The notes: generated from the sequence alone by a model not told the origin. Positions 9,108 through 21,090 are shown, counted from the stretch's first letter. The stretch: DNA of 64,000 bases from Brachionus plicatilis (GCA_010279815.1 QEOQ01000435.1:165698-229697); one strand, 5' to 3'. Program-made: numbers and translations.

Positions 9108-9926
9108 TTAATATAGTAGTAATTGTTCAAATGTTTTTTCATCATTAACACCATTATTTAACATACTCTCTTCGTTCAATAGTTTTATTCTACATGCTGA
9201 AAGTTGTTTGTTAATTTTAATTTTTGATTTAACATATTTCAAAATATCACTAATCTTATTCATTTGTTTTGTAATTGGATTGAGTTGATGAAATAATGAC
9301 TTGTTTTTTCCAGGCTGTAAAGATGATGATGATTGTTGTTGTTGTTGTTGTTGTTTGTGGTGGGATAATGATTTTATTTTTTGTTCAAGCAATTGAATTT
9401 TTTCTGTTTGATTGTTGTTTCTTTTTTTGTAATTATCAATTTTAATGTTTAATTCTTGAACAACATTTTCAAGTATAATCATTTTTTTTGTTTATAATTT
9501 AAAGTCTTTAATTATGCTATTTAGTCTTTTGATTTCTTCTTGTTGTTCGACAACTGAATATGAATATGTGTGTGTATTTAATTTGTTGTCTTTTATTATG
9601 TTATTTAGTTTTTTGATTTCTTCTTGTTGTTCGACAACAGAAGATGAATATATATCTGTATTAAATTTGTAGTCTTTAGTTATGTTATTTAGTTTTTTGA
9701 TTTCTTTTTTGTTTATTGTCAAATGAAGCTTAACATAGATCGATATTTATTTCCAAGTTTTTAATTATGTTTTTAGCCTTTTGATTTCTTTTTGTTGATC
9801 AACAAGAGAAGATGAGTACATGTTTGTATTTTCATAATAAGAATTTGTATGATATATTAAAATAAAAAACACTTCAAGTACAAATATAGCAAAAAAAGCA
9901 ACTATTTTGTTCATTATTGTTTTCAT
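9108..9926 (-). pseudogene. Membrane-anchored coiled-coil protein with 26-residue repeats, broken
   Basis: ATG 9926 opens with MKTIMNKIVAFFAIF and a single N-terminal hydrophobic segment (signal anchor), then heptad-type repeats of the pattern EIKKLNNIIKD...VVEQQ. It continues through a Gln/Ser low-complexity linker into a second coiled coil and ends at TAA 9108. In this copy one base is lost near 9775, a second break lies near 9720, and a TAA at 9492-9494 separates the repeat part from the coiled-coil part. The second copy (57540-58235, 62111-62849) lacks the first and third breaks and has one repeat fewer. A fibrous virion or membrane protein is likely; family not recognised. Confidence 0.55.
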
Positions 9927-10029
9927 TACAATAATAAAATATTAATTATATGAACAATATTCCTCCTGGAACTTGTGAACCTTGTGCCTTATTTTCAGTT
10001 TTTTCATCATCTTCTTCATAATCTTCATT

Positions 10030-11022
10030 TTAAGCTTCCAATTTTGGTGTTTGATGTTGTTTTGGTATTGTACTACTACTACTACTACAACTACTACTTT
10101 TGCTAACAAAAAAAATTACAACACCAATACCAAGGATTACACCACCAATAATCAAATAATTTAATGGTTTTAAAACAGTTCCTGCAACGTTTGATATGGC
10201 ATCTCCTGTTGAATCAACAATATTAGAAACACCATCACCAACCGAATCAACTACATCCGAAACACCTTCATCTATTTTTGATTCATCATTTTTAATACCT
10301 GCTTCTTGATCAACTGCCGCAATCACAGATGAATCTAATTCAAATAAAGATGATGATTGAATACCATTGAAAATATGTGTCAAAAATTTGATTTGTTGTA
10401 ATGATTTTGTTAACGATTTTATTGATTGATTCGTACTATTATTCAAATTAAAATTTCCCATTACCGTACCTCCGTCTAGAGAAATTCTGATTTCTTGTGA
10501 AAAGGCTGCTATAAGATCACTTGTCAATTTTGCCATGTCAGATGAACGTGTTACATTTTCAATCACTTTTTCATATTCTTTGTGTAACAAATTTTTTATT
10601 TGGGTATCATTATTAATTGTTTGATTTACATTGTCATAATTGCCTGATTGTCCAGCACTTAATACAGAACTTAACAAGTTTGATTGATTTTTTCGTACAT
10701 TGGCCAAGTCCAAATCTGAAATTGATTTTGCTTTAAATTGAACCATTAAATTATCCATTACTTCACTTGTAACGTTAGAAGTCATATCTGTCATTTTATT
10801 AACTGTCATTTTAGTAATGTCAACTACTTCCATTTCTTGATATATTTCCATATTGATTTGGGTATCACCCATAAAAGTCATAGAATTCATTGATAAAATA
10901 TAAGATTGATTCAGATCTTTAACTGATGAACGGGTAATTGTGATAAAGGTTTCGGCAATGTTTTGTTGTAACAATGAAATGGATTCTTTAAATAAATTTT
11001 CATTAACAATTTGTGTTCGCAT
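10030..11022 (-). CDS. Probable virion membrane protein, L1/F9-like
   Basis: Intact 330-residue frame from ATG 11022. Residues 1-285 are a Ser/Thr/Asn-rich helical ectodomain-type region with alternating polar segments (QEIRISLDGGTVMGNFNLNN). Near the C-terminus is one membrane segment (LIIGGVILGIGVVIFFV) followed by a short Ser-rich tail. This architecture resembles the poxvirus L1/F9 and asfarvirus E248R-type membrane proteins, which act in entry or assembly. The usual cysteines and N-terminal glycine are not seen, so the match is tentative. After the TAA the same frame holds an acidic tail ending GGILFI at about 9946, so the product may once have been longer. Copies of 312 residues occur at 58339-59277 and 61069-62007. 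Confidence 0.5.
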   Translation of the reverse strand: MRTQIVNENLFKESISLLQQNIAETFITITRSSVKDLNQSYILSMNSMTFMGDTQINMEIYQEMEVVDITKMTVNKMTDMTSNVTSEVMDNLMVQFKAKSISDLDLANVRKNQSNLLSSVLSAGQSGNYDNVNQTINNDTQIKNLLHKEYEKVIENVTRSSDMAKLTSDLIAAFSQEIRISLDGGTVMGNFNLNNSTNQSIKSLTKSLQQIKFLTHIFNGIQSSSLFELDSSVIAAVDQEAGIKNDESKIDEGVSDVVDSVGDGVSNIVDSTGDAISNVAGTVLKPLNYLIIGGVILGIGVVIFFVSKSSSCSSSSSTIPKQHQTPKLEA

Positions 11023-11028
11023 TTTAAT

Positions 11029-11352
11029 TTATTGATCAAAATTTGACTCACGAATTTCACTACCTATAACACCAAACACCCAATTAAATATTGAACGGTT
11101 TTGGGATGAAGAAGAATTTTTAAGTCTAACCCGATCACCAGGTTTTATGTCTAGACGATTAATCAATGTAGGATTTGTAATAAATGATAAATTTTCATCG
11201 TTTTAATTACTCGAATTCATATGATGGTTAAATGAGTAACCCTTTTGACGTAATGGATGATTTGGACCTATGTGTGAACTCAAATTTGAAATATTTGCCA
11301 AACTCGCAGTATAAATTGTCCGGCTTTTTTTTCCATTTTTGTTTTTAAACAT
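11029..11352 (-). pseudogene. Viral gene upstream of the L1-like gene, one in-frame stop
   Basis: ATG 11352 starts a Lys-rich frame that stops at TAA 11203-11205 and then continues in frame to TAA 11029, seven bases before the L1-like start, so the two were probably co-transcribed. The downstream half contains INRLDIKPGDRVRL, a short segment that looks like part of a small beta-barrel. The same stop is present in both other copies, so it is older than the duplication. Frame is open upstream of the ATG to 11469 but that part is low-complexity. 11353-11500 otherwise holds nothing I recognise. Confidence 0.45.
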
Positions 11353-11504
11353 AATGTTCAATTTCCTATCTGATAATAAAGTTATTTGAATAAAATTAAG
11401 TTGAATATATTTTTTTTTTTGGTATAAAGTTAAATTAAATTTATACACCAAAGGTATCTTTAATACCAAATAAAAATATTATAATAAATTAATCGTCAAA
11501 AAAT

Positions 11505-11891
11505 GAACAATGTTTTGTTGAAATAATTGAACCTATTGTTGTTATTACAAGTTTTAAAAATTGGCATATGATAAAATATTACCATTGGGACCATTAGATA
11601 ATTTTACTGTTTATGGTAAAAAAGGAAAACAGCCATTACATGTAAAGAAAAATTACGATGCTGATTTTATACATACACAACAAGATTCAAATAGATTCAA
11701 AAGATAATTCATTGTCAACTTACTTTGATAATCAAAATACAATTTTTACATTTTTGAATATTAATGAATTTAATTTTGCATCAAAAACACAAACAATAGA
11801 TTATTTGAACAAAATTTACAATACTTTTAAAAAAAAAGAAAAAAATTTTAATAATTCCAGTCGCTTTTTTATTATTTATTCAAAAAATTAA
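11505..11891 (+). pseudogene. Viral gene remnant, unknown, frameshifted
   Basis: Plus-strand coding moves through three frames: an initial segment EIIEPIVVITSFKNW, a middle segment beginning YDKILPLGPLDNFTVYG, and a final 77-codon open frame ending at TAA 11891 just before the assembly gap. The apparent start at 11658 is not ATG. No family recognised. Confidence 0.4.
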
Positions 11892-11896
11892 AATTA

Positions 11897-12273
11897 NNNN
11901 NNNNNNNNNNNNNNNNNNNNNNNNNNNNNNNNNNNNNNNNNNNNNNNNNNNNNNNNNNNNNNNNNNNNNNNNNNNNNNNNNNNNNNNNNNNNNNNNNNNN
12001 NNNNNNNNNNNNNNNNNNNNNNNNNNNNNNNNNNNNNNNNNNNNNNNNNNNNNNNNNNNNNNNNNNNNNNNNNNNNNNNNNNNNNNNNNNNNNNNNNNNN
12101 NNNNNNNNNNNNNNNNNNNNNNNNNNNNNNNNNNNNNNNNNNNNNNNNNNNNNNNNNNNNNNNNNNNNNNNNNNNNNNNNNNNNNNNNNNNNNNNNNNNN
12201 NNNNNNNNNNNNNNNNNNNNNNNNNNNNNNNNNNNNNNNNNNNNNNNNNNNNNNNNNNNNNNNNNNNNNNNNN
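11897..12273. other. Assembly gap (377 N)
   Basis: A run of N separates the two viral blocks. The length is given by the assembly and may be an estimate. The gene that starts at its right edge is cut by it. Confidence 1.
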
Positions 12274-12309
12274 TTAAAATTTTTTTTTTTTTTTCATTTT
12301 ATATTCAAA

Positions 12310-12819
12310 TTGGGTTCTTTTACACTTAATCATAGCGTTGTTAGAACACGAAATAGATTTCAAATTAATAAATCAATAAGAAACACCCAAAATATGTTGA
12401 TGACACAAAATGTTGTTTTTATAATTGATCCAGTAGAATCTGCTTATTTGTTACATATGCTTGGTGTATTAATATTGAGTAGTGAATATGAAACTGTAAA
12501 TTTCAACTTTTCAATACCATTGACAAACTATAGAAGATTAGTTGTGAACAAGGACCATCTACAATATCCACTTGTTTATTGTACAATGAACGAATGTAAA
12601 ATTGATTTGAATGTAAACATGACATTTACAAATTTTGGAATAATCAAAATGAATGTGGTACACTTGAACACAACTACAAATGTACTTACAATCAACAATA
12701 TATTGACATATTCAAGAAGTACCGGATTAATTATTAACTACTTAAGTAGTAGAAAAGATTGGAATCTATTGAATAGAACAACACAAATATTGTGTGGTTT
12801 ATTAAAATTGAACAATTAA
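12310..12819 (+). CDS. Viral protein, unknown, about 169 residues, N-terminus next to gap
   Basis: Open to TAA 12819; the first codon shown is TTG and the frame is open up to a T-rich run near the gap, so the start is uncertain. The product is beta-strand-like (NVVFIIDPVESAYLLHMLGV, then repeated NVNMTFTNFG, NVVHLNTTTNVLTINN). It converges on the packaging ATPase gene, sharing four bases at the ends. No family recognised. Confidence 0.5.
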   Translation: MGSFTLNHSVVRTRNRFQINKSIRNTQNMLMTQNVVFIIDPVESAYLLHMLGVLILSSEYETVNFNFSIPLTNYRRLVVNKDHLQYPLVYCTMNECKIDLNVNMTFTNFGIIKMNVVHLNTTTNVLTINNILTYSRSTGLIINYLSSRKDWNLLNRTTQILCGLLKLNN

Positions 12820-13690
12820 TTATTATTTTGAATCGTTGTTGCTATTGAATGTATACGTGTTGACAACGATTTTTCATAACTGTCATTTAACATGTTTGCA
12901 AAATTTTTATTTGTCAAATGTAATTGAATTGATTTTGAAGATTCAGTTAACATGATTGCCGTGTAAGGTTTTATTTTTTTTCGTACATCCAAAAAAACGT
13001 TATAGAATTCTTTGGATGATGAAAATAAATCTGATACTATTGGAGTTTTATTCCATATAGCATGCATATTAGAAAATGATTGTTTAATTCCCAAAAATGT
13101 TATAGAAGCAATATTTTGTTTTATTGTGTCTAACATGTGAAAGTAAGCATGTGTACTTAAAATTGTTGTTATATTTGAATGACGTCCACAAGTCATTAAA
13201 TGTGTCATTATGTCTTTACTTTTTTTTAAATTTTGAATATAAGGTGTTATATCATCCATTATAACAATAAAGTGGTTAATAATAGTCTTTTTTAATTTTT
13301 TCAAATTCTCGAATGCTTTTTTCAAAACGTTGATCATCATCAGTGTACAACAATTTAAAATTACGTGCTTGTTGTTTTAATTTTTTTTTTATAATTTTCA
13401 ACTTGTCAAGTGAATCAGTTTTGTAGGAAAAATATAGAATACAAATTTTAACAGTAGATGGTTGATTAATTAAAAAATTGTAAACAAGTGATGTTATATA
13501 AGTTGATTTACCATACATTGATGCAGCAAAAACTAAATGTACACGATCTATAAATTGATATGAACTTATAAATTTTGAAACATCTAATAAATTCCAATTG
13601 TATTCAATAAATTAGTTGGATCTAATTTCTATTTTTGAAGTATGTACTAAAAAATCATTCAAAGTTGTATAAATTGAACTAATAAAAATA
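12816..13690 (-). pseudogene. FtsK/HerA-type (A32-like) DNA packaging ATPase, broken
   Basis: A degenerate Walker A (AASMYGKST) follows a beta strand VHLVF near 13520, and a Walker B (HFIVIMDD) lies about 90 residues later. The sensor region GRHSNITTILSTHAY follows. This order and spacing match the A32-type ATPases that pump viral DNA into capsids. An in-frame TAA at 13612-13614 precedes Walker A, and a one-base shift near 13300 separates Walker A from Walker B, so this copy cannot make the whole enzyme. Total length (about 280 codons) suits the family. It is one of the main grounds for calling the region viral. Confidence 0.75.
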
Positions 13691-13758
13691 ATAAATTTAA
13701 ATATAAAAAGGGTAAACATAATAGAATTGTGTTTACAAAAAAAAAAAAGGAACCAAAA

Positions 13759-15146
13759 TGATTGACATACACCGATCAAATTTTAATACAAATTATATTG
13801 GACGAAAAGTAATGGATAATGAAGAAGAAGACGAAGAAGAAGCTGGTATTGATTTTGAATTATTTCGAAACCAGAAAATCCATTATTGACAAACGAAAAA
13901 AACACAGAAGTAAATAATATTGATAACAACAACAACAATAAAGATGATGATGATGATCTTTTTAAAAAGCTTGAAATAGCTGAAGAAGAAGAAAAAGAAG
14001 AAGAAGCAACTGAAGATGAAGCAAAAAAAAAAAGAAGGCAAAAGAACAAGTAGTTGTTGGAAAAAAATTATTGATATTGAACAAACTTTATCACCTCAAC
14101 AATAAATTGATATTGAACCAATATTAATTGTTAATAATACTACTACTACTACTATTAATGATGATGATAATAACAACAATGATAATCTTGTAGTTAATGA
14201 TTATGAAGATGATAACAAAAAACAATATGAAAAAAGTGACAAATGTTGTGATAATTTGAACAATGAATCATCTAATATTAATGATGATTTGTTTTATATT
14301 AAAAAATCAGAAATTAACAATACTATAAAAAATACATTATTTTCCATACAAAATAAAAGTGTAAATGGTCATTTTGTACCATCCAATGATACAACTGAAT
14401 TATTTTATAATAACAATAATAATAATAATAAGGAAACCAACAAATTGGAAATATTCCCAAATGATAATAAAAATGATGATGACTATTGGGTTGAAAATGG
14501 TAGAATATTTAAAGTATTAACAAAATTTGTTGTTATTGAAGACAATTTTAATCAAAATGAACGTGTAATTTATTTTTGTATACAAAGTATGACAGAAATT
14601 TTATTTGGTTATATGTTGTCTGATAAAAATCCTGTAAAAGTCAAAAATTTACGCATATCTGTTTCAAAAATTATTTATCATTTGGGTCATGATAAATTTG
14701 TTTCATTGTTTGAAACTATGGTTAAAAATAAATTGGGTGGGTCTACGTTATTAATTGTACAACTTGTAGAATCTATATTAGACATGTTTAAAGAAATTTA
14801 TATACCACAGCATAAACAACAACAACAACAACCACCACAACTACAAAATAATAACACATCTATAGTGGTGGCAAAACAATCATACGAACTACCAATTGAC
14901 ATGAAACGAAAATATGTGTATAACCAACCTGAACTAAATGTAGAAAAATTTAAACACTCAACAGTTGGTTCATTATTTGAAGAAGAAGAAGAAGAACAAG
15001 AAGGCAAAGAAACAGACATATCAAAAAAATATGATAATGATGAAGATGATGAAGAAGAAGGAGGAAAAAGACTTGATAATGATTTGTTAATAAAAGGAAA
15101 ACAAAAACAAACACCACAAACACATGCTATATATGATTTATTTTAA
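13759..15146 (+). pseudogene. Acidic low-complexity viral protein, broken N-terminal half
   Basis: ATG 13759 begins 13 bases after an A-run and gives an acidic protein (DNEEEDEEEAG). The frame shifts near 13870, again in the A-run near 14030, and meets a TAA near 14103, then stays open from about 14106 to 15146. The N-terminal half is Asn/Asp/Glu-rich; the middle holds a globular segment (VKNLRISVSKIIYHLGHDKFVSLFE); the tail is Gln-, Glu- and Asp-rich. The apparent start at 14256 is TTG and internal. The acidic tails suggest a DNA- or basic-protein-binding role, but no family is recognised. Confidence 0.5.
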
Positions 15147-15195
15147 AAAATTAATAAAAAAAATTTTTTTCAAGTTTAAAATTAACTTCATTTTG

Positions 15196-15465
15196 TTATA
15201 TCAAAATAAATAATGAAAATTTATTCTGAATAAACTCAAAATTAGTCCAATTGTGTAACATTAATTCATCGACTATTGTTGATATTGTATTTGAACATTC
15301 ACATGATGAAATTCCTTGTAATCTTTTCAATTCTTCAAAAACTGAATTCATACGTTCCAATTTATATTTTAATGATAAACTATCTGGTATCGAATGCAAT
15401 TCATTCCACAACAAGTTATAATATTTGAGATCTATTCTATTAATATTAGTATCATCAGCAGCCAT
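15196..15465 (-). CDS. Small viral protein, 89 residues, unknown
   Basis: Intact frame from ATG 15465 (MAADDTNINR) to 15196. Predicted helical, with ISSCECSNTIS as the only cysteine-bearing segment. The next upstream frame ends 20 bases away at 15485, so the two were probably a pair. No family recognised. Confidence 0.5.
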   Translation of the reverse strand: MAADDTNINRIDLKYYNLLWNELHSIPDSLSLKYKLERMNSVFEELKRLQGISSCECSNTISTIVDELMLHNWTNFEFIQNKFSLFILI

Positions 15466-15484
15466 TGTAGTTATTAGTTCAAAT

Positions 15485-15836
15485 TTATTTAACAAAAAAC
15501 ACAATCAATCTTGTTATATTTATATAACCTTTTATGGTATTGCATGAATTTGTTTCATTTTTAATTTTATCATTATTAATTACAAATAATTCAAAATGTG
15601 TAGCATCCAGAAAAAATGGTGTGTTTGTTGATGAAAAATTATTGTTTAAACTTGTTGTAATACTATTAAAATTGTTTGGAGCCATTACTGAATTTAAATC
15701 AGGTTGCTGGTCTGTAAGACTTTTGTACAATTTATCCAAACATTCATCATATGATTTGTTTTCGTCAAATAATGAACTGTATTTGAATTCATTACTTGTT
15801 AATTTACTATATATAAAAAATATTGATGTTGTAGTT
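15485..15836 (-). CDS. Viral protein, unknown, start not visible
   Basis: Open frame ending at 15485, about 115 codons, with no ATG at its beginning (the frame opens right after the stop of the upstream gene). Contains KSYDECLDKLYKSLTDQQPD and an Asn/Ser-rich middle. An internal ATG lies at APNNFNSI. Either the N-terminus is lost or it uses that later ATG. Unknown function. Confidence 0.4.
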
Positions 15837-15842
15837 GATTAT

Positions 15843-16930
15843 TAAGATAAAATCTCTTTAGACAAGGTATCTTCGACTTCGGGCATATTTTTTACCATTT
15901 CAACATCTGCGTTTAAACTAAATAATTGTTCAATCAATGAATTAATAGAATGTTTTGTTGTGTTTTTTTGATTTTTTTCAGTAGTAGTAGTAGTAGTAGT
16001 AGGGTTGTTGTTGTTGATCGTTGAAGAACGTAGATTGATTTCATTTATTATTGGAGATTAAAAACTCAACATTACATTTGCTAAATCTGGTGAAGATGTT
16101 CCTTGTCCTGTACATTTGATATTGAAATAATTTAATGGCCACATTGTTCCAACAAAAAGTATCATTTTCTCTGCATATTTCATTGTGGTAGACTTGTCTC
16201 TTACAAATATTAAATAATACATATATATATTCATTTGAGCAATAGATAATTTGTGTATTGATACAAGATAATCTTGTGATGCATCCAATGAATTTAACCA
16301 ATTTTTTGATTGTAAATTACCTTTTGTTGATAATGTGTTTATATCCATCAAATATTCATGTGAAGTATTTAAAACTGTTGGAATATTTGTCGAATATAAA
16401 TTACCTGGTATGTATTCCAATGTATTAATACCAAACAATGAGTTCATAAACAAATCAGCAAGACAAAAATCAGTACATGAATTTTTTTGGAATAATTAAT
16501 AAACATTCAAGTCCAAATAACTCTTTGACTGTAACATTAGTTCTAAACGGTTTGAACTCTAAAAATTCCGTTCCAACACTTAAGTTAAATGTAGTTTCAA
16601 ATAATTCTGTACGTTTGTTAAATAATTCAGAAGCACTAGTAATAGTATTAAGAGTGTAAATACTATTATCACATGAAGTATAAAATTGTTGATTGTGATA
16701 AACAATACGTTCAGGTACTCGTTTCATAGTTGCAGGTACAAAATCTGTCATATTTATATAAGATATTGATTCATCTGGAATTAATTCCTCATGAACACAA
16801 GTTTTAGATAATAACAAAAATATATTTTGTGAAGTGATTGATTAATATCTTTACAAAATATTTGAGGAACCAATTCATATGGAGCAGAATTATTATTATC
16901 TTTAAATATTGTTTGCCATCGTTTTTCCAT
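15843..16930 (-). pseudogene. Viral gene, unknown, two frameshifts and one stop
   Basis: ATG 16930 overlaps the stop of the preceding gene as TAATG. The frame reads MEKRWQTIFKDNNN, shifts near 16835, is open to 16470, shifts again, is open from 16460 to a TAA at 16058-16060, and then continues in frame through a Thr run to TAA near 15843. Combined length is about 360 codons. Peptides such as MTDFVPATMKRVPERIVYH and NYFNIKCTGQGTSSPD are protein-like, but no family is recognised. Likely a virion structural gene from its place in the cluster. Confidence 0.45.
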
Positions 16931-18545
16931 TAGATTATAGTCACCTTTTTATATGAATGTAAAGGACAACAAAATATTCCACGATCATCAGATTGAGTAT
17001 CAAAAGAAATCAAATTAGTGTTCATAGAGGTAAAATATAAAGTGGATCTTCTTGGACCTAATCCTGGTGCACCTAAATCAATATTGCTAAAATTTGCATG
17101 AATATTTTTAACAAAAAATAAATGATCACTTTTATTTTTTTTGGGCAAATTAACGCTTAATGAAATTGTATCATTAGTTGGGTCTAGTTGATCTGTAAAA
17201 TCATCGGTCCATTTGACATATGATTGTCGATTATTTGTTGAAGTATTAAATGTAAATGGATATAACGATGATTTGTTAACATTTGTTGATGTTAGATGCA
17301 GTAGAATATAAATTACTCGAGTAATATCTTCAATTAAGTTAGTAGTGTAATATCGCTTTAGTGGTTCTTTCCACATCTTATTGGCATGTTTTAGGATATC
17401 AATAAGTTTAGGCTTTACCATATATCCGTTATAATCGTGTTTATATGAAGGTACATTTACAAATTAAGGATTTATTTGAGGATTACCTGAATATTCAACT
17501 GTATATTCATCAGGATGTATAGAAAAAAAAGACATTGCATTAAAGGTCATATTAAAATCATCATGCCAAATTAATGATGCAAATGGATTAAGTGCAAATA
17601 TTGATAATTGTTTATTAATATCGTTATCAAGTTGCAAGTTTCTATTGATTCAATACCTGGACTATCAACAAAATTCTTGTAGTAATTTTGTGAATTTATT
17701 TTTGAATGAATTGAAATTAAAAACAAACTGCGTAAACTGTCTGGATTATTTTGGGTTTTTTTATCAGTTTGTATTTAATTCGTTCATCGTTTATATTTGA
17801 TCTTATTTGGGTTGAATGTGCTTTTAATGTTGCTAGGCTTGTACTAATATTATTGTCAAAGTGAGATTGTAAAACTGGTTCAACGGTATAATTGTTTGTA
17901 TTGTCAATTTTCCAATTAATCAAAAATGCAGTTTCCATTTCATTAATTATTGAATCTTCAGCAAAAAATGCACATGTAAATAAATCATAAAATGAACATT
18001 TGTAAGTATTTTCAAGAGAAGGTCTTAGTCCAGTTTTTTGTTTTAGTCCAGATATAGCACTTCTTTGTGTATTAGCTTGTTTACCCAATATAAATACCTT
18101 TTTTCCAACACCTGATGGACCAGCTACTTGCATTTCAGCAGTTGACGATGGATTAGCTATTATTTTGTCAATTAAACTTTTTGCAACAAATTTCGAAATA
18201 TCATCTTTAGTATTAGTTACAAAATGAATATCTGCAGGTTTCGATTCAATACTTTTTTTAGATGCAATCATGTTAATTTCTCTTCCATAATTAATGAATT
18301 TTTGTTCATTAATGTTATAGGTTTGGTCAATTTGTGTAATATTGTTTAATTGTCCAAGAAGTCTCAATTTACCAAATTTATTAGGATCGGTTGGTGATTG
18401 AATAAATAAATACGATTGATTACTATTCTTAATGTATTGATTAAAAAAAATTTTAATCTCATTAGGCAAGCTATTGAGTGAAGAGAGTGGAAGTCCAACT
18501 TTGAAAACTCTGAATTTTCAATAAATAATTGAATAGTGTCAATTT
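16930..18545 (-). pseudogene. Large viral gene, unknown, frameshifted
   Basis: Coding begins near 18545, shifts near 18495, is open from 18469 to 17717 and beyond, shifts near 17640, passes a TAA near 17466, and is open from ATG 17421 to TAA 16930. Total about 530 codons. Segments include EMQVAGPSGVGKKVFILGKQ, which superficially looks like a P-loop but lacks the GK[ST] serine/threonine, and IDLGAPGLGPRRSTLYFTS in the last third. Size and position suggest a structural protein; a capsid assignment cannot be supported by eye. Confidence 0.45.
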
Positions 18546-21090
18546 AATTGTATGTGGTTGGCTTAATATACAAGTCATAAATTTTATCAAAATTTTTTAA
18601 TATTGGAATTGTTGTTTCAAAAAAATCTGCACTGCTTTTAATGTATTAATTTTCAATGTGTTCTTTTAAATTCTCTTTTGCTTCAGTAGAAGACAATTGT
18701 GATATTATATTTCCAAATTCACTATATGCTGTAAAAATTATATATTCAGTATTGTTAAAACCATTGGTTTAATTATGTCTCCAGTACAGCGTTACCAAAA
18801 TATGCATCGGCCAAATCGTTAGAGTTTCGAACCCTTGCTGGGTTCGATGGGTCATCGGTCCATCGTGGATATAGAAATAAATTGTAAAATGGAAGGTAAT
18901 TTTCAGCGCGTTTGAAATATTTAGAACTTGTATATGGTAAATTTAAAAATAATGTTAAAAGGGGATGTCTAAACTCTACTGGGCCATATTTGTAATTATT
19001 GTTATTAATTTTACGTATGTAGTCGGATATTAGACGTAATGTTACTCCTAGTACTTCTGAAGCTCTTTCAGTAGTTACACTATCGTCGTGAACCTTATGT
19101 TGATGTTTAAAACCAGCAATCAAATGTATCATGTGTCGAATTTCAATGTAGTTATATTGTTGTTGTTGTTGTGATGTTTGAATATTTTCTTTTTTCTGAA
19201 TCTTCAATGGCATAAGCACCCCCAATAGTGTCTCGCAACTTTATACTACCATCTAATAACTGATTACATTTGTTAGTGTCTATGTTCAATAAAAATTGGA
19301 TATGACCACTAGCAGTTTTTTCTATAAAAAAAAATTGAGTCGGGATCATCATCTTTCCCTGTTATATAGTTGTTGTGTTTTAATATTCTTATAGTTTGTT
19401 TTGCACCAAAAGCACCTAGTTTTTCTGAATCAATGTATTTGTAAATCACATTTGATGCACGATAATACATATTTATTACATCATATTGATTATAATAAGG
19501 ATTTGTAATTGCAATATTTTTTTTATATTTTTCTGCTGAATTTAATAATTTTTGAAAATATTCAAGGAAATATTTTGTTGCTATGAGAAATAAGTCATTT
19601 TTATGATTTATCTGTTGCATACCTTCAAGATTATAATACAAGTTATGTATTTGCTCATCGTCAACAATGGTATGTGAATCTACATTAACATTGACTACAT
19701 TGTCACTGCAGATTTAATGTTAAACACATCTTCTTGTAACGTCATTAAATCATATGTTAATCTTACAATAGAACTTGTTGAACTGTTTAATGATGAAATA
19801 CGTGATATCATTTCATTTATTGATAAAATTTTTGTATCAATTTCACGCACTTTGGTGTCTATGTTTAAAGGATGATCTGCTACTTGTGAAGAAGTTCTTC
19901 CTCCTTTGTAAATTCCTTTACCTTTAACAAAAAAACTATTATCTTGTAATTGTATGATAGAATTAGGCCCAGAGACTGTTAATATTGAACTTTTAATTGG
20001 CCCACTGCCCTTTAAATTCATTAAATGTCCAAATACACTTGTTGGTTTCAAAGGTTTGCGTAAAAGTGGCCATTTAAAACGGTCAAAAGCACTTGTATTA
20101 GAATAGTAAGTCCATATTGAATTGGTTTGTGGCTGTTGCTGTGAGTTATTAGTGGTGGTTGCAATAGTAGTAGTAGAATTGTTGTTGTTACGATGTCTTG
20201 ATATATTTGTTGATATAGAATTGATTTGTAATACAAAATCATCCAATATTTTTAAAAGATTTTCATTTAATGATAAAAAAAGTTCATTTGATTTAAATGG
20301 TACAATAGATGATGTTGCTTTTGGTGAAAAATATGTATCATATATGTTTTGTTTGTTCAAAATAGATTTCTTAACTCGTGTTTGTGGATCAAAAAGTTCA
20401 TTAATTAATTGAAAAAGTATATCATAAGTATTGACAGTATTGTTTGCCATGATTTTTTGGTAATTGTAATAGAAACACATTGATATTTGCAATTTTAATG
20501 CTGCCCACAAATTTCTAATATCCAAATTTACATAAATATTAATTTTTGAGGGCACAGAGGCAGAAGGTGGCGTATTTAATGGTGGATTTTTTTCAGATTC
20601 ATACTCAAAATATATTTGAAGTGCACATTCAATTTTTGGTTCAGGAACTGATTCAACTGTTTTGTTGTTTTTTAACATTTTGAGAAGTTTGTTGGCTTGT
20701 TGAGACCAATTGTCTATATATTTTATTTCACGTTCTCTATTGAGCAATTGTAAATAATTTGATTTTAACACTGGTGCTATATTTTGATTAATGCCCATTT
20801 TTTTTTCTTTAATCTCATTTAGTAATTGTTGTGCTTTTTTTATTTCGGCTTTTGCTTCGAGACATTTTTGTAAAAAAATCTTTTTCTGTATTTGTAGTTA
20901 GTATACTTTTGTAACTTGATGATTGGTCAATTTCTTGCCACACTCGTTGTTTAAATTTGTGATGGGTATGTGAAGTTTGATTTAATAATGTTAATATTTG
21001 TGTGACTTCATTACGTAAATTACCTGACAATGATTGTAATTGATCAAAGGTATCATGTAATGTATTAGAGTCATAGGTATCTGTTTCCAT
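18542..21090 (-). pseudogene. Large viral gene, about 840 codons, multiply frameshifted
   Basis: ATG 21090 (METDTYDSN) opens a helical N-terminus. A shift near 20890 leads into a charged helix that runs straight through the ATG at 20798, so the MGINQ start is internal. The frame is open to 19695 and again, with shifts near 19660, 19330, 19205 and 18780, to a stop near 18542. Middle segments include a Ser/Gln-rich region with glycine loops (KGKGIYKGGRTSSQ); later ones include KDDDPDSIF, IKLRDTIGGAYAIED and RWTDDPSNPARVRNSNDL. No family recognised; a core or scaffold protein is plausible. The 59600-60480 region is a diverged copy of its 19110-19935 part. Confidence 0.45.

Noticed and set aside
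9340..9355. CAA/TTG trinucleotide runs as a CRISPR-like or other array
   Set aside because: They are simple poly-Gln codon repeats inside the coiled-coil gene and recur in many other genes here; there are no spacers.
13783..14049. Minus-strand Ser/Leu-rich ORF
   Set aside because: It is the complement of the Glu/Asp-rich coding region on the plus strand.
18080..18130. GPSGVGKK as a Walker A ATPase site
   Set aside because: The Ser/Thr after Gly-Lys is missing and no Walker B follows.
20740..20798. MGINQNI as the N-myristoylated start of a virion protein
   Set aside because: Coding continues without a break upstream of this ATG in the same frame, so it is an internal methionine of a larger gene.
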